Source: Eurosta solidaginis
Lineage: Eukaryota > Arthropoda > Insecta > Diptera > Tephritidae
Direction: 5' to 3'
Length of the DNA stretch: 64,000 nucleotides
NCBI RefSeq assembly: GCF_040869045.1
Contig: NC_090322.1
Location: 82,855,675-82,919,674 of the forward strand
Shown: positions 37,061 through 51,247 of the stretch, in pieces
Numbering within the stretch: position 1 is the stretch's first letter
Layout: each line of letters begins with the position of its first letter
The notes under the pieces: model-generated
What the model saw: only the letters and a program-made list of their open reading frames with translations
The model's database searches: none
Told to the model about the DNA's origin: nothing
Translations under genes and position numbers: made by a program

Positions 37061-38035
37061 AAAAACGCAAAATGTAAGCTAACGAGGAAGGAGCCGTCGA
37101 GTAAACAAAATAAAATGGTTTAAAAAATTCGTACGCGGTATTTATCAGTTTTAACTCTAGAATTAAAGGATATATAACGAGAAACAACGTTTGGAACCCT
37201 TTAACAACTTCAAATAACTATATCAAAAAGTGTTGTTCTGAAGCCAACAACTGCTGAGTGATCTACTCAAATTTGTTGAACGAAACGACTTAAGTATTCT
37301 AACCATGCTTAACCTTTAGGCCGGTAAGTTTATTTAGAAAAACGCAATATGTAAGCTAACGAGGAAGGAGCCGTCGAGTAAACAAAACAAAATGGTTAAA
37401 AAAATTCGTACGCGGTATTTATCAGATTTAGCTCTAGAATTAAAGGATATAGAACTAGAAACAACGTTTGAAACCCTTTAACAACTTTAAATAACTATAT
37501 CAAAAATTGTTGTTCTGAAGCCAACAACTGCTGAGTGATCTACTCAAATTTGTTGAACGAAACGACTTAAGTATTCTAACCATGCTTAACCTTTAGGCCG
37601 GTAAGTTTATTTAGAAAAACGCAATATGTAAGCTAACGAGGAAGGAGACGTCGAGTAAAGAAAACAAAATGGTTAAAAAAATTCGTACGCGGTATTTATC
37701 AGATTTAACTCTAGAATTAAAGTATATAGAACGAGAAACAAAGTTTGAAACCCCTTAAAAACTTTTAATAACTATATCAAAAATTATTGTTCTGAAGCCA
37801 ACAACTGCTGAGTGATCTACTCAAATTTGTTGAACGAAACGACTTAAGTATTCTAACCATGCTTAACCTTTAGGCCGGTAAGTTTATTTAGAAAAACGCA
37901 ATATGTAAGCTAACGAGGAAGGAGCCGTCGAGTAAACAAAACAAAATCGTTAAAAAAATTCGTACGCGGTATTTATCAGATTTAACTCTAGAATTAAAGG
38001 ATATAGAACTAGAAACAACGTTTGAAACCCTTTAA
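37061..38035 (+). repeat. element-free paralogue of the right flank
   Basis: Matches 33424-34398 at 3637 bp offset. Private differences include GCAAAATGTAAGC at 37067, GGAGACGTCGAG near 37645 and AACCCCTTAAAA near 37750. Confidence 0.85.
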
Positions 38036-38389
38036 CTACTTTAAATAACTATATCAAAAATTGTTGTTCTGAAGCCAACAACTGCTGAGTGATCTACTCA
38101 AATTTGTTGAACGATACGACTTATGTATTTTAACCATGCTTAACCTTTAGGCCGGTAAGTTTATTTAGAAAAACACAATATGTAAGCTAACGAGGAAGGA
38201 GCCGTGGAGTAAACAAAACAAAATGGTTAAAAAAATTCATACGCGGTATTTATCAGATTTAACTCTAGAATTAAAGGATATATAACTAGAAACAACGTTT
38301 GAAACCCTTTAACTACTTTAAATAACTATATCAAAAATTATTGTTCTGAAGCCAACAACTGCTGAGTGATCTACTCAAATTTGTTGAAC

Positions 38390-40900
38390 GATACGACTTA
38401 TGTATTTTAACCATGCTTAACCTTTAGGCCGGTAAGTTTATTTAGAAAAACGCAATATGTAAGCTAACGAGGAAGGAGCCGTCGAGAAAACAAAACAAAA
38501 TGGTTAAAAAAATTCATACGCGGTATTTATCAGATTTAACTCTAGAATGAAAGGATATAGAACTAGAAACAACGTTTGAAACCCTTTAAAAACTTTAAAT
38601 AACTATATCAAAAATTATTGTTCTGAAACCAACAAATACTGAGTGATCTACTCAAATTTGTTGAACCAAACGACTTAAGTATTCTAACCATGCTTAACCT
38701 TTAGGCCGGTAAGTTTATTTAGAAAAACGCAATATGTAAGCAAACGAGGAAGGAGCCGTCGAGTAAACAAAACTAAATGGTTAAAAAAATTCGTACGCGG
38801 TATTTATCAGATTTAACTCTAGAACTAAAGGATATAGAACGAGAAACAACGTTTGAAACCCTTTAAAAACTTTTAATAACTATATCAAAAATTATTGTTC
38901 TGAAGCCAACAACTGCTGAGTGATCTACTCAAATTTGTTGAACGAAACGACTTAAGTATTCTAACCATGCTTACCCTTTAGGCCGGTAAGTTTATTTAGA
39001 AAAATGCAATATGTAAGCTGACGAGGAAGGAGCCGTCGAGTAAACAAAACAAAATGGTTAAAAAAATTCGTACGCGGTATTTATCAGATTTAACTCTAGA
39101 ATTAAAGGATATAGAACTAGAAACAACGTTTGAAACCCTTTAAAAACTTTAAATAATTATATCAAAAATTATTGTTCTGAAGCCAACAACTGCTGAGTGA
39201 TCTACTCAAATTTGTTGAACGAAATGACTTAAGTATTCTAACCATGCTTAACCTTTAGGCCGGTAAGTTTATTTAGAAAAACGCAATATGTAGGCTACAC
39301 GGGAATGGAGCGGTCGAATAACCCAAACGAATGGGTTAAAAAAATTCGTACGCAGTTTTTATCATATTTAGCTCTAAAATTAAAGGATATAGAACGCGAA
39401 ACAACGTTTGAAACCCTTTAAAAAGTTTTAATAACTATATCTAAAATTATTGTTCTGAAGCTAACTACTGCTGCGACGTATGCGGTATTTATCAGTTTTA
39501 TCTCTAGAATTGAAGGCCATAGAACGAGAAACAACGTTTGAAACCCTTTCAAAACTTTTAATAACTATAACAAAAATTATTGTTCTGAAGTCAATAACTG
39601 CTGAGTGATCAACTCAAATTTGTTAAACGAAATGACTTAAGTATTCTAACCACGCTTAACCTTTAGGCCGGTAAGTTTATTTAGAAAAACGCAATATGTA
39701 AGCTAACGAGGAAGGAGCCGTCGAGTAAACAAAACAAAATGGTTAAAAAAATTCTTATGCGGTATATATCAGTTTTAACTCTAGAATTAAAGGATATAGA
39801 ACGAGAAAAAACGTTTGAAACCCTTTAAAAACTTGTAGTAACTATATCAAAAATTATTTTTCTGAAGCTAATAACTGCTGAATGAACTACTCAAATTTGT
39901 TGAGCAAAACGACTTAAGTACTCTAACCATGCTTAACCTTTAGGCCGGTAAGTATATTTAGAAAAATGCAATATGTAAGCTAACGAGGAAGGAGCGGTCG
40001 AGTAACCCAAACGAATGGGTTAAAAAAATTCGTACGCAGTTTTTATCATATTTAGCTTTAATATTAAAGGATATAGAACGAGAAACAACGTATGAAACCC
40101 TTTAAAAACTTTTAATATCTGAAGCTAACAACTGCTGAGTGATCTAAGGAAGGAGCGGTCGAGTAACCCAAACGAATGGCTTAAAAAATTCGTACTCAGT
40201 TTTTATCATATTTAGCTCTCATATTAAAGGATATAGAACGAGAAACAAAGTTTGAAACCCTTTAAAAACTTTTAATAACTACATCAAAAATTATTGTTCT
40301 GAAGCCAACAACTGCTGAGTGATCTACTCAAATTTGTTAAACGAAACGACTTAAGTATTCTAACCATGCTTAACCTTTAGGCCGGTAAGTTTATTTAGAA
40401 AAACGCAATATATAGGCTACGCGGAGATGGAGTGGTCGCGTAACCCAAACGAATGGGTTAAAAAAAATTCGTACGCCGGATTTATCAGTTTTAACTGTAG
40501 AATTAAAGGTTATAGATCGAGAAACAACGTTTGAACCCCTTTAAAAACTTTTAATAATTATATCAAAAATTATTGTTCTGAAGCCAAAAACTGCTGAGTG
40601 GTCTACTCAAATTTGTTGAACGAAATGACTTAAGTATTCTAACCATGCTTTACCTTTAGGCCGGTAAGTTTATTGAGAAAAACGCAATATGTAAGCTAAC
40701 GAGGAAGGAGCCGTCGAGTAAACAAAACAAAATGGTTAAAAAAAATCGTACGCGGTATTTATCAGATTTAACTCTAGAATTAAAGGATATAGAACTAGAA
40801 ACAACGTTTGAAACCCTTTAAAAACTTTTAATAACTATATCAAAAATTATTGTTCTGAAGCCAACAACTGCTGAGTGATCTACTCAAATTTGTTGAACGA
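38390..40900 (+). repeat. 2.5-kb dispersed duplicated block, copy 1
   Basis: ATACGACTTATGTATTTTAA (38391), the type A unit with ACAAAACTAAATGG (about 38766), the B + B' module with GAATTGAAGGCCATAG (39511) and a D unit (40411) recur in order in 44494-47050. The offset is 6103 bp at first and 6232 bp after an extra 130 bp B' unit in the second copy. A type C pair at 40115-40205 is present only here. Confidence 0.8.
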
Positions 40901-42160
40901 AACGACTTAAGTATTCTAACCATGCTTAACCTTTAGGCCGGTAAGTTTATTTAGAAAAACGCAATATGTAAGCTAACGAGGAAGGAGCCGTCGAGTAAAG
41001 AAAACAAAATGGTTAAAAAAATTCGCACGCGGTATTTATCAGATTTAACTCTAGAATTAAAGGATATAGAACTAGAAACAACGTTTGAAACCCTTTAACA
41101 ACTTTAAATAACTATATCAAAAATTGTTGTTCTGAAGCCAACAACTGCTGAGTGATCTACTCTTATTTGTTAAAGGAAACGACTTAAGTATTCTTACCAT
41201 GCTTAACTTTAGGCCGGTAAGTTTATTTAGAAAAACGCAATATGTCAGCTAACGAGGAAGGAGCCGTCGAGTAAACAAAACAAAATGGTTAAAAAAATTG
41301 TTACGAGGTATTTATCAGATTTAACTCTAGAATTAAAGGATATAGAACTAGAAACAACGTTTGAAACCCTTTAAAAACTTTTAACAACTATATCAAAAAT
41401 TATTGTTCTGAAGCCAACAACTGCTGAAGGATCTACTCAAATTTGTTAAACGAAACGACTTAAGTATTCTAAACATGCTTAACCTTTAGGCCGGTAAGTT
41501 TATTTAGAAAAACGCAATATGTAAGTTAACGAGGAAGGAGCCGTGGAATAAACAAAACAAAATGGTTAAAAAAAATTCGTAAGCGGTATTTATCAGTTTT
41601 AGCTCTAGAATTAAAGGATATAGAACGAGAAACAACGGTTGAAACCCTTTAAAAACTTTTAATAACTATATCAAAAATTATTGTTCTGAAGCCAACAATT
41701 GCTGAGTGATCTACTCAAATTTGTTAAACGAGACGACTTAAGTATTCTAACCATGCTTAACCTTTAGGCCGGTAAGTTTATTTAGAAAAACGCAATATGT
41801 AAGCTAACGAGGAAGGAGCCGTGGAGTAAACAAAACAAAATGGTTAAACAAATTCGTATGCGGTATTTATCAGTTTTAACTCTAGAATTAAAGGATATAG
41901 AACGAGAAGCAAAGTTTGAAACCCTTTAAAAACTTTTAATAACTATATCAAAAATTATTGTTCTGAAGCCAACAACTGCTGAGTGATCTACTCAAATTTG
42001 TTAAACGAAACGACTTAAGTATTCTAACCATGCTTAACCTTTAGGCCGGTAAGTTTATTTAGAAAAACGCAATATGTAAGCTAACGAGGAAGGAGCCGTG
42101 GAGTAAACAAAACAAAATGGTTAAACAAATTCGTATGCGGTATTTATCAGTTTTAACTCT
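40499..42160 (+). repeat. 1662-bp tandem duplication, copy 1 (six monomers)
   Basis: GTTATAGATC at 40509 and 42171, and TATGTCAGCT at 41241 and 42904, give an offset of 1662-1663 bp, equal to six units. A 1-bp loss near 41207 (CTTAACTTTAGG) explains the shift. The copy begins inside a D-derived unit, so it overlaps the end of the 2.5-kb block. Confidence 0.85.
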
Positions 42161-43780
42161 AGAATTAAAGGTTATAGATCGAGAAACAACGTTTGAACCC
42201 CTTTAAAAACTTTTAATAATTATATCAAAAATTATTGTTCTGAAGCCAACAACTGCTGAGTGGTCTACTCAAATTTGTTGAACGAAATGACTTAAGTATT
42301 CTAACCATGCTTTACCTTTAGGCCGGTAAGTTTATTGAGAAAAACGCAATATGTAAGCTAACGAGGAAGGAGCCGTCGAATAAACAAAACAAAATGGTTA
42401 AAAAAAATCGTACGCGGTATTTATCAGATTTAACTCTAGAATTAAAGGATATTGAACTAGAAACAACGTTTGAAACCCTTTAAAAACTTTTAATAACTAT
42501 ATCAAAAATTATTGTTCTGAAGCCAACAACTGCTGAGTGATCTACTCAAATTTGTTGAACGAAACGACTTAAGTATTCTAACCATGCTTAACCTTTAGGC
42601 CGGTAAGTTTATTTAGAAAAACGCAATATGTAAGCTAACGAGGAAGGAGCCGACGAGTAAAGAAAACAAAATGGTTAAAAAAATTCGGACGCGGTATTTA
42701 TTAGATTTAACTCTAGAATTAAAGGATATAGAACTAGAAACAACGTTTGAAACCCTTTAACAACTTTAAATAACTATATCAAAAATTGTTGTTCTGAAGC
42801 CAACAACTGCTGAGTGATCTACTCTTATTTGTTAAAGGAAACGACTTAAGTATTCTTACCATGCTTAACCTTTAGGCCGGTAAGTTTATTTAGAAAAACG
42901 CAATATGTCAGCTAACGAGGAAGGAGCCGTCGAGTAAACAAAACAAAATGGTTAAAAAAATTGTTACGAGGTATTTATCAGATTTAACTCTAGAATTAAA
43001 GGATATAGAACGAGAAACAACGTTTGAAACCCTTTAAAAACTTTTAACAACTATATCAAAAATTATTGTTCTGAAGCCAACAGCTGCTGAAGGATCTACT
43101 CAAATTTGTTAAACGAAACGACTTAAGTATTCTAAACATGCTTAACCTTTAGGCCGGTAAGTTTATTTAGAAAAACGCAATATGTAAGTTAACGAGGAAG
43201 GAGCCGTGGAATAAACAAAACAAAATGGTTAAAAAAAATTCGTATGCGGTATTTATCAGTTTTAACTCTAGAATTAAAGGATATAGAACGAGAAACAACG
43301 GTTGAAACCCTTTAAAAACTTTTAATAACTATATCAAAAATTATTGTTCTGAAGCCAACAATTGCTGAGTGATCTACTCAAATTTGTTAAACGAAACGAC
43401 TTAAGTATTCCAACCATGCTTAACCTTTAGGCCGGTAAGTTTATTTAGAAAAACGCAATATGTAAGCTAACGAGGAAGGAGCCGTGGAATAAACAAAACA
43501 AAATGGTTAAACAAATTCGTATGCGGTATTTATCAGTTTTAACTCTAGAATTAAAGGATATAGAACGAGAAGCAAAGTTTGAAACCCTTTAAAAACTTTT
43601 AATAACTATATCAAAAATTATTGTTCTGAAGCCAACAACTGCTGAGTGATCTACTCAAATTTGTTAAACGAAACGACTTAAGTATTCTAACCATGCTTAA
43701 CCTTTAGGCCGGTAAGTTTATTTAGAAAAACGCAATATGTAAGCTAACGAGGAAGGAGCCGTGGAATAAACAAAACAAAA
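42161..43780 (+). repeat. 1662-bp tandem duplication, copy 2
   Basis: Follows copy 1 directly. Shared markers are GAACCCCTTTAAAAAC, GAGAAGCAAAGTTTG and AAATTGTTACGAGG. CCGTGGAATAAAC here often replaces CCGTGGAGTAAAC in copy 1. Colinearity ends near 43780. Confidence 0.85.
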
Positions 43781-44492
43781 TGGTTAAAAAAAAATCGTAT
43801 GCGGTATTTATCAGTTTTAACTCTAGAACTAAAGGATATAGAACGAGAAACAACGTTTGAAACCCTTTAAAAACTTTTAATAACTACATCAAAAATTATT
43901 GTTCTGAAGCCAACAACTGCTGAGTGTTCTTCTCAGATTTGTTAAACGAAACGACTTAAGTATTCTAAACATGCTTAACCTTTAGGCCGGTAAGTTTATT
44001 TAGAAAAACGCAATATATAGGCTACGCGGAGATGGAGCGGTCGCGTAACCCAAACGAATGGGTTAAAAAAATTCGTACGCGGGATTTATTAGTTTTAACT
44101 CTAGAATTAAAGGATATAGAACGAGAAACAACGTTTGAAACCCTTTAATAACTATATCAAAAATTATTGTTCTGAAACCAACAACTGCTGAGTCATCTAC
44201 TCAAATTTGTTGAACGAAATGACTTAAGTATTCTAACCATGCTTAACCTTTAGGCCGGTAAGTTTATTTAGAAAAACGCAATATGTAAGCTAACGAGGAA
44301 GGAGCCGTCGAGTAAACAAAACAAAATGGTTAAAAAAATTCGTACGCGGTATTTATCAGATTTAACTCTAGAATTAAAGGATATAGAACTAGGAACAACA
44401 TTTGAAACCCTTTAAAAACTTGTAATAACTATATCAAAAATTATTGTTCTGTAGCCAACAACTGCTGAGTGATCTACTCAAATTTGTTGAAC
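43781..44492 (+). repeat. A/D linker segment
   Basis: Type A units with GGTTAAAAAAAAATCG and TGTTCTTCTCAGATTTG, then a D unit (44010) in which AACCCTTTAATAACTATATC lacks the ten bases of AAAAACTTTT, probably by slippage at TTTA. Confidence 0.8.
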
Positions 44493-44493
44493 G

Positions 44494-47050
44494 ATACGAC
44501 TTATGTATTTTAACCATGCTTAACCTTTAGGCCGGAAAGTTTATTTAGAAAAACCCAATATGTAACCTAACGAGGAAGGAGCCGTCGAGTAAACAAAACA
44601 AAATGGTTAAAAAAATTCGTACGCGGTATTTATCAGATTTAACTCTAGAATTAAAGGATATAGAACTATAAACAACGTTTGAAACCCTTTAAAAACTTTA
44701 AATAACTATATCAAAAATTATTGTTCTGAAACCAACAACTACTGAGTGATCTACTCAAATTTGTTGAACGAAACGACATAAGTATTCTAACCATGCTTAA
44801 CCTTTAGGCCGGTAAGTTTATTTAGAAAAACGCAATATGTAAGCTAACGAGGAAGGAGCCGTCGAGTAAACAAAACTAAATGGTTAAAAAAATTCGTACG
44901 CGGTATTTATCAGATTTAACTCTAGAACTAAAGGATATAGAACGAGAAACAACGTTTGAAACCCTTTAAAAACTTTTAATAACTATATCAAAAATTATTG
45001 TTCTGAAGCCAACAACTGCTGAGTGATCTACTCAAATTTGTTGAACGAAACGACTTAAGTATTCTAACCATGATTACCCTTTAGGCCGGTAAGTTTATTT
45101 AGAAAAATGCAATATGTAAGCTAACGAGGAAGGAGCCGTCGGGTAAACAAAACAAAATGGTTAAAAAATTCGTACGCGGTATTTATCAGATTTAACTCTA
45201 GAATTAAAGGATATAGAACTAGAAACAACGTTTGAAACCCTTTAAAAACTTTAAATAACTATATCAAAAATTATTGTTCTGAAGCTAACTACTGCTGCGA
45301 CGTATGCGGTATTTATCAGTTTTAACTCTAGAATTGAAGGCCATAGAACGAGAAACAACGTTTGAAACCCTTTAAAAACTTTAAATAACTATATCAAAAA
45401 TTATTGTTCTGAAACCAACAACTACTGAGTGATCTACTCAAATTTGTTGAACGAAACGACTTAGGTATTCTAACCATGCTTAACCTTTAGGCCGGTAAGT
45501 TTATTTAGAAAAACGCAATATGTAGGCTACACGGGAATGGAGCGGTCGAATAACCCAAACGAATGGGTTAAAAAAATTCGTACGCAGTTTTTATCATATT
45601 TAGCTCTAAAATTAAAGGATATAGAACGCGAAACAACGTTTGAAACCCTTTAAAAAGTTTTAATAACTATATCTAAAATTATTGTTCTGAAGCTAACTAC
45701 TGCTGCGACGTATGCGGTATTTATCAGTTTTAACTCTAGAATTGAAGGCCATAGAACGAGAAACAACCTTTGAAACCCTTTCAAAACTTTTAATAACTAT
45801 AACAAAAATTATTGTTCTGAAGCCAACAACTGCTGAGTGATCAACTCAAATTTGTTAAACGAAATGACTTAAGTATTCTAACCACGCTTAACCTTTAGGC
45901 CGGTAAGTTTATTTAGAAAAACGCAATATGTAAGCTAACGAGGAAGGAGCCGTCGAGTAAACAAAAGAAAATGGTTAAAAAAATTCTTATGCGGTATATA
46001 TCAGTTTTAACTCTAGAATTAAAGGATATAGAACGAGAAAAAACATTTGAAACCCTTTAAAAACTTGTAGTAACTATATCAAAAATTATTTTTCTGAAGC
46101 TAACAACTGCTGAGTGAACTACTCAAATTTGTTGAGCAAAACGACTTAAGTACTCTAACCATGCTTAACCTTTAGGCCGGTAAGTATATTTAGAAAAACG
46201 CAATATGTAAGCTAACGAGGAAGGAGCGGTCGAGTAACCCAAACGAATGGGTTAAAAAAATTCGTACGCAGTTTTTATCATATTTAGCTCTCATATTAAA
46301 GGATATAGAACGAGAAACAACGTTTGAAACCCTTTAAAAACTTTTAATAACTATATCAAAAATTATTGTTCTGAAGCCAACAACTGCTGAGTGATCTACT
46401 CAAATTTGTTAAACGAAACGACTTAAGTATTCTAACCATGCTTAACCTTTAGGCCGGTAAGTTTATTTAGAAAAACGCAATATATAGGCTACGCGGAGAT
46501 GGAGCGGTCGCGTAACCCAAACGAATGGGTTAAAAAAAATTCGTACGCGGGATTTATCAGTTTTAACTGTAGAATTAAAGGATATAGATCGAGAAACAAC
46601 GTTTGAACCCCTTTAAAAACTTTTAATAACTATATCAAAAGTTATTGTTCTGAAGCCAACAACTGCTGAGTGGTCTACTCAAATTTGTTGAACGAAATGA
46701 CTTAAGTATTCTAACCATGCTTTACCTTTAGGCCGGCAAGTTTATTGAGAAAAACGCAATATGTAAGCTAACGAGGAAGGAGCCGTCGAGTAAACAAAAC
46801 AAAATGGTTAAAAAAAATCGTACGCGGTATTTATCAGATTTAACTCTAGAATTAAAGGATATAGAACTAGAAACAACGTTTGAAACCCTTTAAAAACTTT
46901 TAATAACTATATCAAAAATTATTGTTCTGAAGCCAACAACTGCTGAGTGATCCACTCAAATTTGTTGAACGAAACGACTTAAGTATTCTAACCATGCTTA
47001 ACCTTTAGGCCGGTAAGTTTATTTAGAAAAATGCAATATGTAAGCTAACG
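44494..47050 (+). repeat. 2.5-kb dispersed duplicated block, copy 2
   Basis: Partner of 38390-40900. It has an added B' short unit at about 45290-45420. It lacks the C pair: a type B/C-like unit near 46260 reads TTTATCATATTTAGCTC then TCATATTAAAGG, the exact product expected from deletion between two homologous sites. Private change: CCGGCAAGTTT near 46732. Confidence 0.8.
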
Positions 47051-48171
47051 AGGAAGGAGCCGTCGAGTAAACAAAACAAAATCGATAAAAAAAATTCGTA
47101 CGCGGTATTTATCAGATTTAACTCTAGAATTAAAGTATATAGAACGAGAAACAACGTTTGAAACCCTTTAAAAACTTTTAATAACTATATCAAAAATTAT
47201 TGTTCTGAAGCTAACAACTGCTGAGTGATCTACTCAAATTTGTTGAACGAAACGACTTAAGTATTCTTACCATGCTTAACCTTTAGGCCGGTAAGTTTAT
47301 TTAGAAAAACGCAATATGTAAGCTAACGAGGAAGGAGCCGTCGAGTAAACAAAACAAAATCGTTAAAAAAATTCGTACGCGGTATTTATCAGATTTAACC
47401 CTAGAATTAAAGTATATAGAAGGAGAAACAACGTTTGAAACCCTTTAACAACTTTAAATAACTATATCAAAAATTGTTGTTCTGAAGCCAACAACTGCTG
47501 AGTGATCTACAAAAATTTGTTGAACGAAACGACTTAAGTATTCTTACCATGCTTAACCTTTAGGCCGGTAAGTTTATTTAGAAAAACGCAATATGTAAGC
47601 TAACGAGGAAGGAGCCGTCGAGTTAACAAAACAAAATGGTTAAAAAAATTCCTACGCAGTATTTGTCAGATTTAACTCGAGAATTAAAGGATATAGAACT
47701 AGAAACAACGTTTGAAACCCCTTAACAACTTTAAATAACTATATCAAAAATTATTGTTCTGAAGCCAGCAACTGCAGAGTGATCTACTCAAATTTGTTGA
47801 ACGAAACGACTTAAGTATTCTAACCATGCTTAACCTTTAGGCCAGTAAGTTTATTTAGAAAAACGTAATATGTAAGCTAACGAGGAAGGAGCCGTCGAGT
47901 AAAGAAAACAAAATGGTTAAAAAAATTCGTACGCGGTACTTATCAGATTTAACTCTAGAATTAAAGTATATAGAACGAGAAACAACGTTTAAAACCCTTT
48001 AAAAACTTTTAATAACTATATCAAAAATTATTGTTCTGAAGCTAACAACTGCTGAGTGATCTACTCAAATTTGTTGAACGAAATGACTTAAGTATTCTAA
48101 CCATGCTTAACCTTTAGGCCGGTAAGTTTATTTAGAAAAACGCAATATGTAAGCTAACGAGGAAGGAGCCG
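47051..48171 (+). repeat. A-subfamily run
   Basis: Four type A monomers with the rare changes TGATCTACAAAAATTTG (47504), CCTACGCAGTATTTGTCAG (47652) and CCAGCAACTGCAGAG (47765). The last two recur about 1385 bp later (five monomers) near 49037 and 49150. Confidence 0.8.
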
Positions 48172-49273
48172 TCGAGTAAACAAAACAAAATGGTTTAAAA
48201 AATTCGTACGCGGTATTTATCAGATTTAACTCTAGAATTAAAGGATATATAACGAGAAACAACGTTTGAAACCCTTTAACAACTTTAAATAACTATATCA
48301 AAAATTGTTGTTCTGAAGCCAACAACTGCTGAGTGATCTACTCAAATTTGTTGAACGAAACGACTTAAGTATTCTAACCATGCTTAACCTTTAGGCCGGT
48401 AAGTTTATTTAGAAAAACGCAATATGTAAGCTAACGAGGAAGGAGCCGTCGAGTAAAGAAAACAAAATGGTTAAAAAAATTCGTACGCGGTATTTATCAG
48501 ATTTAACTCTAGAATTAAAGGATATAGAACTAGAAACAACGTTTGAAACCCTTTAACAACTTTAAATAGCTATATCAAAAATTGTTTTTCTGAAGCCAAC
48601 AACTGCTGAGTGATCTACTCTTATTTGTTAAAGGAAACGACTTAAGTATTCTTACCATGCTTAACCATTAGGCCGGTAAGTTTATTTAGAAAAACGCAAT
48701 ATGTAAGCTAACGAGGAAGGAGCCGTCGAGTAAAGAAAACAAAATGGTTAAAAAAATTCGTACGCGGTACTTATCAGATTTAACTCTAGAATTAAAGTAT
48801 ATAGAAGGAGAAACAACGTTTGAAACCCTTTAACAACTTTAAATAACTATATCAAAAATTGTTGTTCTGAAGCCAACAACTGCTGAGTGATCTACTAAAA
48901 TTTGTTGAACGAAACGACTTAAGTATTCTTACCATGCTTAACCTTTAGGCCGGTAAGTTTATTTAGAAAAACGCAATATGTAAGCTAACGAGGAAGGAGC
49001 CGTCGAGTTAACAAAACAAAATGGTTAAAAAAATTCGTACGCAGTATTTGTCAGATTTAACTCGAGAATTAAAGGATATAGAACTAGAAACAACGTTTGA
49101 AACCCTTTAACAACTTTAAATAACTATATCAAAAATTATTGTTCTGAAGCCAGCAACTGCAGAGTGATCTACTCAAATTTGTTGAACGAAACGACTTAAG
49201 TATTCTAACCATGCTTAACCTTTAGGCCGGTAAGTTTATTTAGAAAAACGCAATATGTAGGCTACACGGGAAT
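48172..49273 (+). repeat. duplication block P, copy 1
   Basis: Matches 53543-54644 at 5371 bp offset (ATAGAAGGAG at 48801 and 54172, TTAACCATTAGGCC at 48661 and 54032). It is the 5' part of a duplicated PQR segment. One patch differs: here GAGTTAACAAAAC, GCAGTATTTGTCAG and CTCGAG lie where the second copy has plain type A bases. Confidence 0.85.
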
Positions 49274-51247
49274 GGAGCGGTCGAGTAATCCTGTAAACTA
49301 ACGAGGAAGGAGCTGTCGAGTAAACAAAACAAAATGGTTAAAAAAATTCGTACGCGGTATTTATCAGATTTAACTGTAGAATTAAAGGATATAGAACTAG
49401 AAACAACGTTTGAAACCCTTTAACAACTTTAAATAACTATATCAAAAATTGTTGTTCTGAAGCCAACAACTGCTGAGTGATCTACTCAAATTTGTTGAAC
49501 GAAACGACTTAAGTATTCTAACCATGCTTAACCTTTAGGATTGTAAGTTTATTTAGAAAAACGCAATATGTAAGCTAACGAGGAAAGAGCCGTCGAGTAA
49601 ACAAAACAAAATGGTTTAAAAAATTCGTACGCGGTATTTATCAGTTTTAACTCTAGAATTAAAGGATATATAACGAGAAACAACGTTTGAAACCCTTTAA
49701 CAACTTTAAATAACTATATCAAAAATTGTTGTTCTGAAGCCAACAACTGCTGAGTGATCTACTCAAATTTGTTGAACGAAACGACTTAAGTATTCTAACC
49801 ATGCTTAACCTTTAGGCCGGTAAGTTTATTTAGAAAAACGCAATATGTAAGCTAACGAGGAAGGAGCCGTCGAGTAAAGAAAACAAAATGGTTAAAAAAA
49901 TTCGTACGCGGTATTTATCAGATTTAACTCTAGAATTAAAGGATATAGAACTAGAAACAACGTTTGAAACCATTTAACAACTTTAAATAACTATATCAAA
50001 AATTGTTTTTCTGAAGCCAACAACTGCTGAGTGATCTACTCTTATTTGTTAAAGGAAACGACTTAAGTATTCTTACCATGCTTAACCATTAGGCCGGTAA
50101 GTTTATTTAGAAAAACGCAATATGTCAGCTAACGAGGAAGGAGCCGTCGAGTTAACAAAACAAAATGGTTAAAAAAATTTTTACGAGGTGTTTATCAGAT
50201 TTAACTCTAGAATTAAAGGATATAGAACGAGAAACAACGTTTGAAACCCTTTAAAAACTTTTAATAACTATATCAAAAATTATTGTTCTGAAGCCAACAA
50301 CTGCTGAGTGATCTACTCAAATTTGTTGAACGAAATGACTTAAGTATTCTAACCATGCTTAACCTTTAGGCCGGTAAGTTTATTTAGAAAAACCCAATAT
50401 GTAAGCTAACGAGGAATTAGCCGTCGAGTAAACAAAACAAAATGGTTAAAAAAATTCGTACGCGGTATTTATCAGATTTAACTCTAGAATTAAAGGATAT
50501 AAAACTAGGAACAACGTTTGAAACCCTTTAAAAACTTGTAATAACTATATCAAAAATTATTGTTCTGAAGCCAACAACTGCTGAGTGATCTACTCAAATT
50601 TGTTGAACGATACGACTTATGTATTTTAACCATGCTTAACCTTTAGGCCGGTAAGTTTATTTAGAAAAACGCAATATGTAAGCTAACGAGGAAGGAGCCG
50701 TCGAGTAAAAAAAACAAAATGGTTAAAAAAATTCGTACGCGGTATTTATCAGATTTAACTCTAGAATTAAAGGATATAGAACTAGAAACAACGTTTGAAA
50801 CCCTTTAAAAACTTTAAATAACTATATAAAAAATTATTGTTCTGAAACCAACAACTACTGAGTGATCTACTCAAATTTGTTGAACGAAACGACTTAAGTA
50901 TTTTAACCATGCTTAACCTTTAGGCCGGTAAGTTTATTTAGAAAAACGCAATATGTAAGCTAACGAGGAAGGAGCCGTCGAGTAAAAAAAACAAAATGGT
51001 TAAAAAAATTCGTACGCGGTATTTATCAGATTTAACTCTAGAATTAAAGGATATAGAACTAGAAACAACGTTTGAAACCCTTTAAAAACTTTAAATAACT
51101 ATATAAAAAATTATTGTTCTGAAACCAACAACTACTGAGTGATCTACTCAAATTTGTTGAACGAAACGACTTAAGTATTTTAACCATGCTTAACCTTTAG
51201 GCCGGTAAGTTTATTTAGAAAAACGCAATATGTAAGCTAACGAGGAA
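49274..51247 (+). repeat. block Q, single copy
   Basis: 1974 bp: seven units of 277 plus the 35 bp extra of the hybrid monomer (7 x 277 + 35 = 1974). Its expected second copy is missing at 54644/54645. It contains two consecutive near-identical units (ACTATATAAAAAATTATTG at 50821 and 51098, 277 bp apart) and GGAATTAGCCGTCG near 50413. Confidence 0.85.
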
